Positions 1-8,783 of a stretch of 64,000 nt of DNA are shown here, in pieces (the stretch's first letter is position 1; each line of letters begins with the position of its first letter). Source of the DNA: Kribbella pratensis. GTDB taxonomy: Bacteria > Actinomycetota > Actinomycetes > Propionibacteriales > Kribbellaceae. The position numbers and the translations under genes were made by a program. The stretch covers positions 310,001-374,000 of the forward strand of contig NZ_SODU01000001.1 in NCBI RefSeq assembly GCF_004366075.1, in the 5' to 3' direction. Under the pieces are notes generated by a model, which did no database searches, was not told the origin of the DNA, and saw nothing but the letters and a program-made list of their open reading frames with translations.

Positions 1-2
1 CG

Positions 3-1013
3 CCGTCGTTCCCGTACGGCGGTATGGAGAACCCGCGGATGACGTTCGCGACCCCGACCGTGGTGATCGGCGACAAGTCGCTGGTCAGCGTGATCGCCCA
101 CGAGCTGGCACACAGCTGGTCCGGCAACCTCGTCACGCAGGACAGCTGGGACGACATCTGGCTCAACGAGGGCTTCACGTCGTACGTCGAGAACCGGATC
201 GTCGAGGCCGTCTACGGGACCGAGCTCGCGGTGATGGAGACCGCGATCAAGCAGCACGCGACCGTGGTGAAGCTGGACCCGCTGACGCCGGCCGAGCTCG
301 CGGTCGAGCTGCCGGGCCTGCACCACCGGTCCGAGTACCACGGCACGACGTCGACCGGCCCGCTGAAGGGTTCGTGGTTCCTGTCCTGGCTGGAGGAGCG
401 GTTCACGCGGGAGGTGTTCGATCCGTTCCTGCGCGGGTACTTCGACACGTTCGCGTTCCGCAGCATCAACACCGACAACTTCGTGGAGCACCTGCGGGAG
501 CACCTGACGACGCCGCATCCGGGCGTGGTGACCGAGGACGAGCTGGCCGCCTGGCTGTACGAGCCGGGGATTCCGGCGTTCGCGCGCCGCGCGGTGTCGG
601 CACGGTTCGAGGTCGTGGACGAGGCACGCGGACTGTGGCTGACGACGGGCGAGCTGCCGCACGGCGCGGAGCGGTGGACGACGCAGGAGTGGCTGCGGTT
701 CCTCGACGCGGCTCCCGACGTACTGAGCCCGGTCCTGTTGCAGCAGCTCGACCGTGCGTTCGGCCTGACCGGTACGGCGAACGGTGAGATCGCGCGGCGC
801 TGGTACCAGATCGTTGCCGCGAGCAGCTATGAGGCGGCGTACGCCGAGATGGCCGAGTTCCTGACCACGGTGGGCCGGATGAAGCTGGTCCTCCCGGTGT
901 ACCAGGCACTGGCCGGTACCGACCGCGCGTTCGCCGCGGAGGTCTTCGCCAAGGCCCGCCCCGGCTACCACCCGATCACGACCGCGGCGGTGCTGAAGAT
1001 CCTCGGCCAGTAG
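3..1013 (+). CDS. M1 family zinc aminopeptidase (leukotriene A4 hydrolase-like), 5' truncated
   Basis: The reading frame is open from the first complete codon, so the N-terminal part lies outside the window. The visible protein starts inside the substrate-binding GGMENP motif. The zinc site follows: HELAHSW supplies two His ligands and the catalytic Glu, and NEGFTSYVE supplies the Glu ligand. The remaining 200 or so residues resemble the helical C-terminal domain of leukotriene A4 hydrolase-type aminopeptidases. The family removes N-terminal residues from peptides in the cytosol. The stop is followed closely by a promoter-like TAGACT for the next gene. Family assignment is secure; substrate preference cannot be read. 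Confidence 0.93.
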   Translation, partial: PSFPYGGMENPRMTFATPTVVIGDKSLVSVIAHELAHSWSGNLVTQDSWDDIWLNEGFTSYVENRIVEAVYGTELAVMETAIKQHATVVKLDPLTPAELAVELPGLHHRSEYHGTTSTGPLKGSWFLSWLEERFTREVFDPFLRGYFDTFAFRSINTDNFVEHLREHLTTPHPGVVTEDELAAWLYEPGIPAFARRAVSARFEVVDEARGLWLTTGELPHGAERWTTQEWLRFLDAAPDVLSPVLLQQLDRAFGLTGTANGEIARRWYQIVAASSYEAAYAEMAEFLTTVGRMKLVLPVYQALAGTDRAFAAEVFAKARPGYHPITTAAVLKILGQ

Positions 1014-1023
1014 ACTGGGTCGC

Positions 1024-1071
1024 ATGATGACGCGAATTCCTGACGGGAGGATCGATCCCGCTACTCGATGA
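1024..1071 (+). CDS. possible 15-residue leader ORF ahead of the SpoU methyltransferase
   Basis: ATG ATG ACG opens a 15-codon frame (MMTRIPDGRIDPATR) whose stop overlaps the ATG of the next gene as ATGA. A -10-like TAGACT at 1012-1017 places a transcription start near the first ATG, so this could be a leaderless ORF that delivers ribosomes to the methyltransferase start. That start has its only purine-rich motif (GGGAGG) unusually far upstream. No product function is proposed. It may simply be a chance frame. Confidence 0.3.
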   Translation: MMTRIPDGRIDPATR

Positions 1072-1589
1072 GCGGGATCCGGGTGCGGAGCCGCAAGGAC
1101 CTCAAGCACCAACGCCGCCGCAAGTCCCACTCGTGCTGGGACCATCTGCTCATCGCGCCGCTCTGGCCGATGTACGACGTGAACCTCGGGACGCTGCTCC
1201 GGACCTGTGACACGGTCGGCGCGTGTCTCGCCGTACCGAAGCTGCCGTGGGTGCCGGATGCGCTTGCCAAGGGCAACACACTGCGCAGACGGACCTGCGT
1301 GCACTGGACCGGGCACGACCCGGTGCGCTGGCTGATCGATCAACGGAGCCGACCGGACACGACGGTGATCGGGGTCGAGTTGGCCGACGAGGCGATCCGG
1401 CTGGCTGATCTGCCGCCGGCGCGGAACCGGACGATCGCCGTTCTCGGGCACGAACGCAGCGGGATCCCGCCCGAGGCGGTCGACGAGTTGGACGTCGTCG
1501 TCGAGATCCCGATGATCGGGACCGGTGCCAGCCTCAACGTCGCGGTCGCCGGTTCGCTCGTGCTCTACCGGCTGGCCGGGTTGCTATAG
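1068..1589 (+). CDS. SpoU/TrmH family RNA 2'-O-methyltransferase
   Basis: The 173-residue protein has the three SPOUT motifs. Motif 1 is NLGTLLRTCDTVG (about 43-55), motif 2 is LGHERSGIPPE (about 126-136), and motif 3 is IPMIGTGASLNVAVAGS (about 146-162), which forms the knotted SAM-binding fold. The family transfers methyl groups from SAM to ribose 2'-OH in tRNA or rRNA. The protein is short and lacks the N-terminal substrate-binding domain of rRNA enzymes such as RlmB. Its target is unknown. It ends 6 bp inside the convergent GNAT gene. Confidence 0.9.
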   Translation: MSGIRVRSRKDLKHQRRRKSHSCWDHLLIAPLWPMYDVNLGTLLRTCDTVGACLAVPKLPWVPDALAKGNTLRRRTCVHWTGHDPVRWLIDQRSRPDTTVIGVELADEAIRLADLPPARNRTIAVLGHERSGIPPEAVDELDVVVEIPMIGTGASLNVAVAGSLVLYRLAGLL

Positions 1590-2444
1590 GTCGAGGGTGC
1601 GGCGGTGGACCTCGTGCTGCGGCCGATAGCCGAGGCGCTCGTTGGTGCGCCGCATGGCTGTGTTGGTGTCGACCGTATCCGTGAGGAGGCCGTCGAGGTC
1701 GGGGAACCGGCGACGGGTCTCGTGGATCTGGGCGGCCTTCATCCACAGCGCGAGCCCACGGCCGCGATGCTCGGGAAGGACGGCGGTGCCGTAGTTCTGA
1801 CCGTCGCCCTTCCCGTCTCCCGCGACGACGACCTCTGTGAAGCCGGCGATGCGGCCCGTGCTGTCGAGCGCCACGACGACCAAGAGACGCTCGCCGCGCT
1901 GCTCGATCAGCTGCGCAGCAGACCTCGTCCGCTCGACGTCCCACACGTCCACGCCGGCGTCGATCGTGCCTGACGGCGCGTCGTTCATCCCGGCGCGCGC
2001 ATCGGTGAAGGTCTGCACCAGTTCTTCCGGCGGCGCCCCTTCCCAGGACATCAGCCGGTAACCAGGGACTTCTGGTACGTCGGGAGTGCTCGTCGACAGA
2101 TCCAGCCGCGCGTAGATCAGCGTCAGGCCGATCGTGAACCCGCGCCGCTGGAGGAAACTGTCGCCGATCGAGTTGACGTCGACATCCGTGACCAGCGTCC
2201 GTACGCCGTGCTCGCGCGCGGCGCTGACGACGGCGCCGAGGAGCAGCGTGCCGGTCCCGCGGCCGCGCTCGGCCGGGTGCACGTTGATCTCCACGTCGCC
2301 GAGGTGCGCGTGGGCCTTGCGGCTGTTGAGCCGCAGGAACGCGGAACCGACCGGCGTACCGTCGGCCTGTGCGGCAAGCCAGGCGATCCGCCGGCTGAAC
2401 GGCTTGTGGTCGGGATCTGTCAGGGGAATCAGTCGGATGCTCAA
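1584..2444 (-). CDS. tandem-domain GNAT acetyltransferase
   Basis: About 286 residues with two GNAT folds in series. The N-terminal copy carries the acetyl-CoA loop ERGRGTGTLLLGA, and the C-terminal copy carries EHRGRGLALWMKAA. Such double-GNAT proteins (MshD is one architecture) acetylate small amines, but this one lacks clear features of MshD. I chose the TTG giving MSIRLIPL. A GTG 30 bp upstream is possible and neither has a good ribosome-binding site. It diverges from the GntR gene and converges on the methyltransferase gene. Substrate unknown. Confidence 0.8.
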   Translation of the reverse strand: MSIRLIPLTDPDHKPFSRRIAWLAAQADGTPVGSAFLRLNSRKAHAHLGDVEINVHPAERGRGTGTLLLGAVVSAAREHGVRTLVTDVDVNSIGDSFLQRRGFTIGLTLIYARLDLSTSTPDVPEVPGYRLMSWEGAPPEELVQTFTDARAGMNDAPSGTIDAGVDVWDVERTRSAAQLIEQRGERLLVVVALDSTGRIAGFTEVVVAGDGKGDGQNYGTAVLPEHRGRGLALWMKAAQIHETRRRFPDLDGLLTDTVDTNTAMRRTNERLGYRPQHEVHRRTLDL

Positions 2445-2543
2445 GCCGTCAACATAACGCTGCCCCGGGATCACGTGCCGCGTGGCGATCGATCGGCTAC
2501 CGTGGCGCGCAGGCCGAACGGGGAGCGGGGAGAGGAGCCAGGG

Positions 2544-3230
2544 GTGGAGCAGCTCGACGAGGACGCCCGCCGGGACCGGACGGTCCGCACGATCGGTGCC
2601 GATCACATCGCGCTCCGCGAGCAGGTGCTCGCGGAACTGCGCCGGCGGATCGTCGACGGTGAGTACCACGAGGGCGAGCGGCTGACCGAGACGCGGCTCG
2701 CGGAGGACTTCGGGGTGTCGAGGAATCCGGTCCGGGAAGCACTGCGCGTGGTCGAGGCCGAAGGCTTCGTGCACATCCTTCCGCGCCGGGGCGCGGTGGT
2801 CGCGACCCTCGACGAGACCGCGGTCCGGGACCTGTTCGCCGTACGGCAGCAACTCGAGACGCTCGCGGCCGGACTCGCGGCGGAGCGGGCGACTCCTGCG
2901 GGGATCGCGACGCTGCGCGGGCTGGTCGAGGACGCGAACGCGGCCGCGAAGGCCGAGGACTTCGACCGGGTCGCCGAGCTGAACAGCGCGTTCCACCGGG
3001 CCGTGATCGAGGTCAGCGGGAATCGCTGGCTGCACTCGATCTCGGCCGCGATGTACCACCACGTGCACTGGGTGTTCCGGGTCGGCGCGGCTCAGCGGGC
3101 GCCGCACTCGACGGAGGAGCACCTGCGGCTGGTCGAGGCCATCGAGGCAGGCGACGCGGCGGCCGCGAGTACGGCCGCCCGCCTGCACGTCGAGGCCGCC
3201 GCGAAGGCAGCACTGGGCTCGAAGGCCTGA
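2544..3230 (+). CDS. GntR family regulator, FadR/FCD subfamily
   Basis: 228 residues. A winged helix-turn-helix (LAEDFGVSRNPVREALRVVEAEGFV, about 55-79) is followed by an all-helical FCD ligand-binding domain (about 95-220) with the Asp/His-rich positions that bind metal in this class (FHRAV, HLRLVEAI). The GTG start was chosen because GGAGAGGAG sits just upstream. The gene ends 1 bp before the end of the convergent gamma-glutamyltransferase gene. A TGTATACA palindrome upstream of the peptide-transport operon (10508-10515) fits the FCD-GntR consensus, so this protein may control that operon. That link is inference. Confidence 0.88.
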   Translation: MEQLDEDARRDRTVRTIGADHIALREQVLAELRRRIVDGEYHEGERLTETRLAEDFGVSRNPVREALRVVEAEGFVHILPRRGAVVATLDETAVRDLFAVRQQLETLAAGLAAERATPAGIATLRGLVEDANAAAKAEDFDRVAELNSAFHRAVIEVSGNRWLHSISAAMYHHVHWVFRVGAAQRAPHSTEEHLRLVEAIEAGDAAAASTAARLHVEAAAKAALGSKA

Positions 3231-3231
3231 C

Positions 3232-4989
3232 TCAGCGCCCGACCGCGTAGCCTTGCATACCGCGAGGGTTGGCCGCGGCAGCCAGGACGCCGTCGGCCTC
3301 TCTCCGTACGGCGCAGAGCCGGCCGAGGCTCCACGGATCGGACTCGGTCACGACGTGCCCACGCCGCACCAGCTCGTCGCGGATGCCCTTGCTGACCCGG
3401 CTCTCGATCACGAGCCCGCCTGGTTCCGTGGTGCGCGGGTAGAACGACGACGGGAAGCCGGTCGTGTGCCAGGCAGGCGCGTCGATCGCCTCCTGCAGGT
3501 CCTGGCCCGCGCCGAGGTGCCGAAGCAGGAAGAGCAGCTGCCACTGGTCCTGCTGGTCGCCGCCCGGTGATCCGCAGGCCATGATCGGCTCGCCGTCGCG
3601 CAGTACGAGCGTCGGCGTCAGCGTGGTGCGGGGCCGCTTGCCGGGCGCGAGCGAAGCAGGCAGCCCTTCCTCGAGCCAGAACATCTGCGCGCGACTGCCC
3701 AGGCAGAACCCGAGCTCGGGGATCGTCGGCGACGACTGCAGCCAGCCGCCGCTGGGCGTCGCCGAGATCATGTTGCCCCAGCGGTCGACCACGTCGACGT
3801 GGCAGGTGTCGCCGCGTGTCTCACCGACCGGGGAGACGGTCGGCTCACCGGTCGTCGCGTCGCCCGTCTCGTTGCCTGCAGCAAATGAAGGCAGCTTCGG
3901 TGTGCGCCCGTCCGGGGTGCCCGGGCGGAGGTCCAGCGCGGCGTCCGATCCGATCAGCTTCGCTCGCTCGGCGGCGTAGGCGGGGGAGAGGAGCGTGTCG
4001 AGCGGTACGTCGGCGCCGTCGCCGTACCAGGCCTCGCGATCGGCGTACGACAGCTTCATGACCTCGACCGTCGTGTGTACGCCCTCGGCGGAGTCGAGGT
4101 CGACGTCGCCGAGCTCCGCGAGTACGGCGAGGGACTGCAGCAGGGCGGGGCCCTGGCCCCAGGGACCGGTCTTGGCGACCGTGTACCCGTTCCAGTCGTA
4201 CGTCGCGGCGTCCTCCCAGGTCGCCTCGAACCGGGCCAGGTCGTCGCCCGTGATCAGGCCGGCGTGGTCCTCGCCGCTGGAGTCGCGATGCGGCAGCCGC
4301 GAGAACTTGTCGATCGCCTCCGCGACGAACCCTTCCCGCCAGGTCTTCCGTGCCCGCTCGATCTGCGCCTGCCGGTCCGCTCCGGCGGCCTCAGCCTCTT
4401 CGACGAGCTTCTCGAGCGTCGCGGCGTACGCCTCATTGCTGAACCGGCCGGTCACGGGGCTGCCGTTCTTGAGCCAGAGCGCGGCGGACGTCGGCCAGTG
4501 CTCCTCGAAGAGCTGCTGCACGGTACTGATGGTGTCGGCGATCCGCGGCACGAGCGGATGCCCGTTGCGGGCGTAATCGATCGCTGGCTCGAGTACGACG
4601 CTCAACGGCAACGTGCCGTGGTCACGCAGCAGGAGAAGCCAGGCGTCGACCGCGCCGGGAACCGTGGCCGCGAGCGGACCGGAGCCGGGCACCAACGCCA
4701 GACCAAGTGACCGGTAGTGCTCTATGGTCGCACCGGCCGGCGCGACGCCCTGACCGCACAGGACCCGCGGCGTCGGGTCGTCGGCGGTCGCGATGATCGC
4801 CGGCACTTCACCGCCCGGCCCGTTGAGGTGCGGCTCGACCACGTGCAGCACGAACCCGGCCGCGGCACCCGCGTCGAACGCGTTGCCGCCCAGCTCGAGG
4901 ATCCGCATGGCCGACTGCGACGCCAGCCAATGCGTGGACGAGACCATCCCGAACGTGCCACGCAGCGTGGGCCGGGTGGTGAACGTCAT
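3232..4989 (-). CDS. gamma-glutamyltransferase family protein (N-terminal nucleophile hydrolase)
   Basis: 585 residues, the usual family length. The family is made as a precursor that cleaves itself before a Thr that becomes the nucleophile. The matching Thr here is T395 in [11 protein letters not shown], and the glycine loop CGSPGG lies near residue 490. These enzymes hydrolyse or transfer gamma-glutamyl groups of glutathione and similar amides. No signal peptide is visible, unlike secreted GGT enzymes, so it probably acts in the cytosol on imported substrate. Its ATG overlaps the stop of the upstream ATPase gene (ATGA), so it is the last gene of a peptide ABC importer operon. Confidence 0.9.
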   Translation of the reverse strand: MTFTTRPTLRGTFGMVSSTHWLASQSAMRILELGGNAFDAGAAAGFVLHVVEPHLNGPGGEVPAIIATADDPTPRVLCGQGVAPAGATIEHYRSLGLALVPGSGPLAATVPGAVDAWLLLLRDHGTLPLSVVLEPAIDYARNGHPLVPRIADTISTVQQLFEEHWPTSAALWLKNGSPVTGRFSNEAYAATLEKLVEEAEAAGADRQAQIERARKTWREGFVAEAIDKFSRLPHRDSSGEDHAGLITGDDLARFEATWEDAATYDWNGYTVAKTGPWGQGPALLQSLAVLAELGDVDLDSAEGVHTTVEVMKLSYADREAWYGDGADVPLDTLLSPAYAAERAKLIGSDAALDLRPGTPDGRTPKLPSFAAGNETGDATTGEPTVSPVGETRGDTCHVDVVDRWGNMISATPSGGWLQSSPTIPELGFCLGSRAQMFWLEEGLPASLAPGKRPRTTLTPTLVLRDGEPIMACGSPGGDQQDQWQLLFLLRHLGAGQDLQEAIDAPAWHTTGFPSSFYPRTTEPGGLVIESRVSKGIRDELVRRGHVVTESDPWSLGRLCAVRREADGVLAAAANPRGMQGYAVGR

Positions 4990-5969
4990 TGGGCAACTCC
5001 TTCAGTTGGTCGTACGTCGGGGCCGGTGCCGTCGTCCTTGACGAGGTGACAGGCGACCTGGTGTCCACCTTCGCCGATCGTCCGTCGTTCCGGGACGACT
5101 GTCCGGCATGTGTCCACCGCGACCGGGCACCGGGTGTGGAAGCGGCAACCGGGCGGTGGATCGATCGCCGACGGAAGGTCGTCACCGAGCAGGACGGGCC
5201 GGCGGGCACGCTGCTCGGCGGGATCGGGGACGGGCGCCGCGGACAGCAGCGCCTGCGTGTACGGGTGCGCCGGGTGCCCGAAGATCCTGGCGCGCGGCCC
5301 CTGCTCCACCAGTTGACCGAGGTACATCACCGCGACCTCGTCGGCGAGGTACTCGACCGCCGACAGGTCGTGGGTGATGAACAAGCACGCGAACCCGAGA
5401 TCACGCTGGAGGTCGGCGAGCAGATTGAGTACGGCGGCCTGCACCGAGACGTCCAGCGCACTGGTCGGCTCGTCCGCGACCAGCAGCCGTGGTTCGGAGA
5501 TCAGCGCGCGGGCGATGCTGACCCGTTGGCGTTGACCGCCGGACAGTTCGTGTGGGGCGCGTTGCGCGACCTCCGGCCGGAGGCCGACCCGCTGCAGCGA
5601 CTCGGAGACCTTGGTGGAGATGTCCTTGCGGCGCATCAGGCGGAGCGGTTCGCCGACGATGTCGCCGACGGACAGCCGCGGATCGAGCGAGCCGGCCGGG
5701 TCCTGGAACACGATGGACACGTCGCGGCGGTGCGGTCGGAGCCGACGGCGGCTCAGGTGCGTGATGTCGGCTCCAGCGAGACGGACGGTGCCGCCCGTCG
5801 GTTCGAGCAGCCTGACGATGCAGCGGCCGACAGTCGACTTCCCAGAGCCGCTCTCACCGACGAGCGCAACGACCGTTCCTTGCCGGATCCGGAGCGTCAC
5901 GCCGTCGACGGCCCGCACAGGGCCGAAGTGCATGACGAGATCCTCTACTTCCAGAGCATTGTCGACCAT
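4986..5969 (-). CDS. peptide ABC importer ATPase (DppF/OppF type)
   Basis: 327 residues from MVDNALEV, preceded by GGAGGT. Walker A is GESGSGKST (about 39-47), the signature is [10 protein letters not shown], Walker B is [12 protein letters not shown], and the switch His is in ITHDLS. The C-terminal oligopeptide-transporter extension includes the cysteine-bearing stretch [15 protein letters not shown], which in this family can hold an iron-sulfur cluster. It pairs with the DppD-like ATPase encoded immediately upstream (TGATG overlap) to power import through the two permeases. Confidence 0.93.
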   Translation of the reverse strand: MVDNALEVEDLVMHFGPVRAVDGVTLRIRQGTVVALVGESGSGKSTVGRCIVRLLEPTGGTVRLAGADITHLSRRRLRPHRRDVSIVFQDPAGSLDPRLSVGDIVGEPLRLMRRKDISTKVSESLQRVGLRPEVAQRAPHELSGGQRQRVSIARALISEPRLLVADEPTSALDVSVQAAVLNLLADLQRDLGFACLFITHDLSAVEYLADEVAVMYLGQLVEQGPRARIFGHPAHPYTQALLSAAPVPDPAEQRARRPVLLGDDLPSAIDPPPGCRFHTRCPVAVDTCRTVVPERRTIGEGGHQVACHLVKDDGTGPDVRPTEGVAQ

Positions 5970-6946
5970 CAGACCTCCACTCGGTCGCGGACCGGGTTCC
6001 AGCACGCAACGCGGTGCGGACCGTCGGTGAGCTGCGGTTGGGACGACGTACAGGTGTCGACGGCTCGTGTGCAGCGGTCGGCGAACGTGCAGGCGTCGGG
6101 TTGCTCGCTGAGGACCGGTACGAGACCGGGAATCTCGTTCAGGCGCTGGGATTCCGCGTGCCGGCCGGCAGCAGGGGAGGCGCCGAGCAGTCCCACCGTG
6201 TACGGGTGCTCGGGGTGTGCGAACAAGTCGTGGACTTCGGCGGTTTCCACGACGCGTCCGGCGTACATCACCGCGACCCGGTCGGCGAGATCGGCGACCA
6301 CCCCGAGGTCGTGCGTGATCAGCACGATGCTCGTGCCGAGGCGCTCGCGCAAACCACGCAGTACGTCGAGAATGCCGGCCTGGATCGTGACGTCGAGGGC
6401 CGTGGTCGGCTCGTCGGCGATCAGCACCTTCGGGTCGCAGGCGACGGCCATCGCGATCATCACGCGTTGCCGCATCCCGCCGGACAGCTGGTGCGGATAG
6501 TCGCCCACGCGGCGCTCGGCGGACGGGATGCCGACCAGCTTGAGGAGTTCGACCGCGCGGGCGTGCGCCGCCTGGCGGTTGAGGCCGATGTGCGTCCGCA
6601 GTACCTCGATGATCTGGTGGCCCACGGTGAAGACCGGGTTCAGCGAGGTCATCGGCTCCTGGAAGATGTACGCGACCTCGCGGCCGCGGATCGAGCGGAG
6701 CGTGCGCTTGTCGGCGCCGATCAGTTCGGTGCCGTCGAGCTCGACGGAACCGTTGACGGTCGCCGTACGGGGGAGCAGGCCGGCGATGCTCATCGCTGTG
6801 ACGCTCTTGCCGCAGCCGGACTCACCGACCACGGCGAGCACTTCGCCGTCACCGACCTCGAAGCTGACCCGGTCGACCGCCGACAGCGGCCCGTCCTCGG
6901 TGCGGAACGTGACGGACAGATCTTTCACTGCGAGTACAGGCTTCAT
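5969..6946 (-). CDS. peptide ABC importer ATPase (DppD/OppD type)
   Basis: 325 residues from MKPVLAVK. Walker A is GESGCGKSV, the signature is [10 protein letters not shown], Walker B is [12 protein letters not shown], and the His switch is ITHDLG. The C-terminal region has the OppD/DppD cysteine motif ([15 protein letters not shown]). The start overlaps the stop of the upstream permease (ATGA), which indicates translational coupling. It works with the DppF-like subunit. Confidence 0.93.
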   Translation of the reverse strand: MKPVLAVKDLSVTFRTEDGPLSAVDRVSFEVGDGEVLAVVGESGCGKSVTAMSIAGLLPRTATVNGSVELDGTELIGADKRTLRSIRGREVAYIFQEPMTSLNPVFTVGHQIIEVLRTHIGLNRQAAHARAVELLKLVGIPSAERRVGDYPHQLSGGMRQRVMIAMAVACDPKVLIADEPTTALDVTIQAGILDVLRGLRERLGTSIVLITHDLGVVADLADRVAVMYAGRVVETAEVHDLFAHPEHPYTVGLLGASPAAGRHAESQRLNEIPGLVPVLSEQPDACTFADRCTRAVDTCTSSQPQLTDGPHRVACWNPVRDRVEV

Positions 6947-7830
6947 CGGCGGCTCGCCTTCGGGTCGAGGGCGTCGCGGAGGCTGTCGCCGACGATGTTG
7001 AACGCCAGCGTGAGCAGCATGATCGCGACACCGGGCATCACCGCGGCCCACGGCGCCCGGGACGCGAACTGCTGCGCGTCGGCGAGCATCGTGCCGAGGC
7101 TCGGCGCGGGCGGCTGGATACCGAGGCCGAGGAACGACAGCACGGCCTCGCCGAGGATCGCGGCCGGGATGCCGACGGTGGCCTGGACGATGATCGCGGA
7201 GCCGGCGTTCGGGAAGATGTGCCGGCCCAGGACCCAGGCGTCACTCGCCCCCTCGACGATCGCCGCGGCGACGAAGTCGAGCGACTTGATCCGCAGTGTC
7301 TCCGACCGGACGATCCGGATCATGCCAGGGATCTGCGCGATGCCGATCGCGATCGCCGCGTTGCCGAGACTCGCACCGCGGATCGCGGCCAGCCCGACCG
7401 CCAGGATCAGGAACGGGAACGCCAGCACCAGGTCGGTGAGCCGGGAGATGAGCGCGTCGACGGTCCGGAAGTAGCCGGCGATCAGCCCGAGCGGTACGCC
7501 GACCACGAGCGAGAACGCGACTGCGAGGACACCGACGTGAAGGGACGCCCGGAGCCCGAACATGATCCGCGAGAGCACGTCGCGCCCGAGGTCGTCGGTG
7601 CCGAGCAGGTAGCCGGCGGTGCCAGGTGGGGCGAATGCGCGGTCGAGGTGGGTCTGGGTGGGTTCGTGCGGCGCGAGCCAGTTGGCGAACACGGCGAGGA
7701 TCACCGCGATCGCTAGCACTGCTAGCCCGGTGAGCGCGAGCGGGTTGTGCAGGATCCGGCGTACCACTCGACGGCGGTTGCTGCGGAGCGGGGCCGTCGG
7801 CACGGCCTCGGTTACTTCGGCGACAGCCAT
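6943..7830 (-). CDS. peptide ABC importer permease (DppC/OppC type)
   Basis: 295 residues. A cytosolic N-terminus of about 25 residues precedes the first membrane helix (LALTGLAVLAIAVILAVF). A periplasm-facing loop with GTDDLGRDVLSR, typical of DppC, follows, then five more helices. The coupling EAA-type segment (VEGASDAWVLGRHIFPNA, about 190-207) contacts the ATPases. Its start codon shares a base with the stop of the DppB-like gene. Confidence 0.93.
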   Translation of the reverse strand: MAVAEVTEAVPTAPLRSNRRRVVRRILHNPLALTGLAVLAIAVILAVFANWLAPHEPTQTHLDRAFAPPGTAGYLLGTDDLGRDVLSRIMFGLRASLHVGVLAVAFSLVVGVPLGLIAGYFRTVDALISRLTDLVLAFPFLILAVGLAAIRGASLGNAAIAIGIAQIPGMIRIVRSETLRIKSLDFVAAAIVEGASDAWVLGRHIFPNAGSAIIVQATVGIPAAILGEAVLSFLGLGIQPPAPSLGTMLADAQQFASRAPWAAVMPGVAIMLLTLAFNIVGDSLRDALDPKASRR

Positions 7831-8783
7831 CAGGCCTCACCTCGCACGCGGATGCGCGGATCGATGACGGAGTACAAGAGATCGACCAGCAGATTGATGA
7901 CGATGTACGCCGTCGCGGTGACCAGGACGACCGCCTGGATGACGGGGTAGTCGCGCTGGAAGACGGCGTCGACAGTGAGCTTGCCGAAGCCGGGCAGGGC
8001 GAAGATCCGTTCGGTGACGACCGCGCCGGAGATCAGCGCGCCCAACTGGAGGCCGACGATCGTGACGACCACGATCAGGCTGTTGCGCAGGGCGTGCTTT
8101 CCGACGACGGCCTTGGGCGAGAGGCCCTTGGCTTCCGCCGTACGGATGTAGTCGGCGGACAGCGCGTCGAGCATCGAGGACCTGGTCTGGCGCATGATCA
8201 CGGCGGACAGGCCGGTGCCGAGGATCAGCGCCGGGAGGATGAGGTGGTGGAGGTTGGCCACCGGGTTGGTGAAGAACGGGACGAAGCCCGAGGCGGGGAA
8301 GAGGCCAAGGGCAACGGACAGGTACAGGATCGCCATCAGGCCGAGCCAGAAGTGCGGCACCGACAGACCTAGCAGTGCTAGCGCGTTCGCGGCCCATTCC
8401 GCCGGCCGCCCACGCCGTACGGCGGCGATCACACCGGTCCCGACCCCGATCACGCTCGCGATCAGAATCGCCAGCACTGACAGCTCGATCGTCACCGGCA
8501 GCGCGCTGACGATCATCGACCGCACCGACGTACCGGTCCGGATCGACTGCCCGAGATCACCGCGCGCCGCATGGCTCACGAACTGCCAGAACTGCACGAG
8601 CCACGACTGGTCCAGTCCGTACTGCTCCCGGATCGCCCGCAGCGACTCCGGATCCCGATCCTCACCCGCCAGCGCCAGCGCCGGATCGCCCGGCAACGCC
8701 CGCACCCCGGCGAACACCACGATCGTCGCGAGTACGAGCGTCACCGCGGACTGCCACAACCGATTGAGCAGGTACCGCCTCAC
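7830..8783 (-). CDS. peptide ABC importer permease (DppB/OppB type)
   Basis: 317 residues beginning at GTG (MRRYLLNRLWQS, the usual DppB opening). The early motif LPGDPALALAG and six hydrophobic helices match the family, and the EAA-like cytosolic loop is TAEAKGLSPKAVVGKHALRNS. GTGA overlaps the end of the binding-protein gene. It forms the membrane pore together with the DppC-like subunit. Confidence 0.93.
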   Translation of the reverse strand: MRRYLLNRLWQSAVTLVLATIVVFAGVRALPGDPALALAGEDRDPESLRAIREQYGLDQSWLVQFWQFVSHAARGDLGQSIRTGTSVRSMIVSALPVTIELSVLAILIASVIGVGTGVIAAVRRGRPAEWAANALALLGLSVPHFWLGLMAILYLSVALGLFPASGFVPFFTNPVANLHHLILPALILGTGLSAVIMRQTRSSMLDALSADYIRTAEAKGLSPKAVVGKHALRNSLIVVVTIVGLQLGALISGAVVTERIFALPGFGKLTVDAVFQRDYPVIQAVVLVTATAYIVINLLVDLLYSVIDPRIRVRGEA

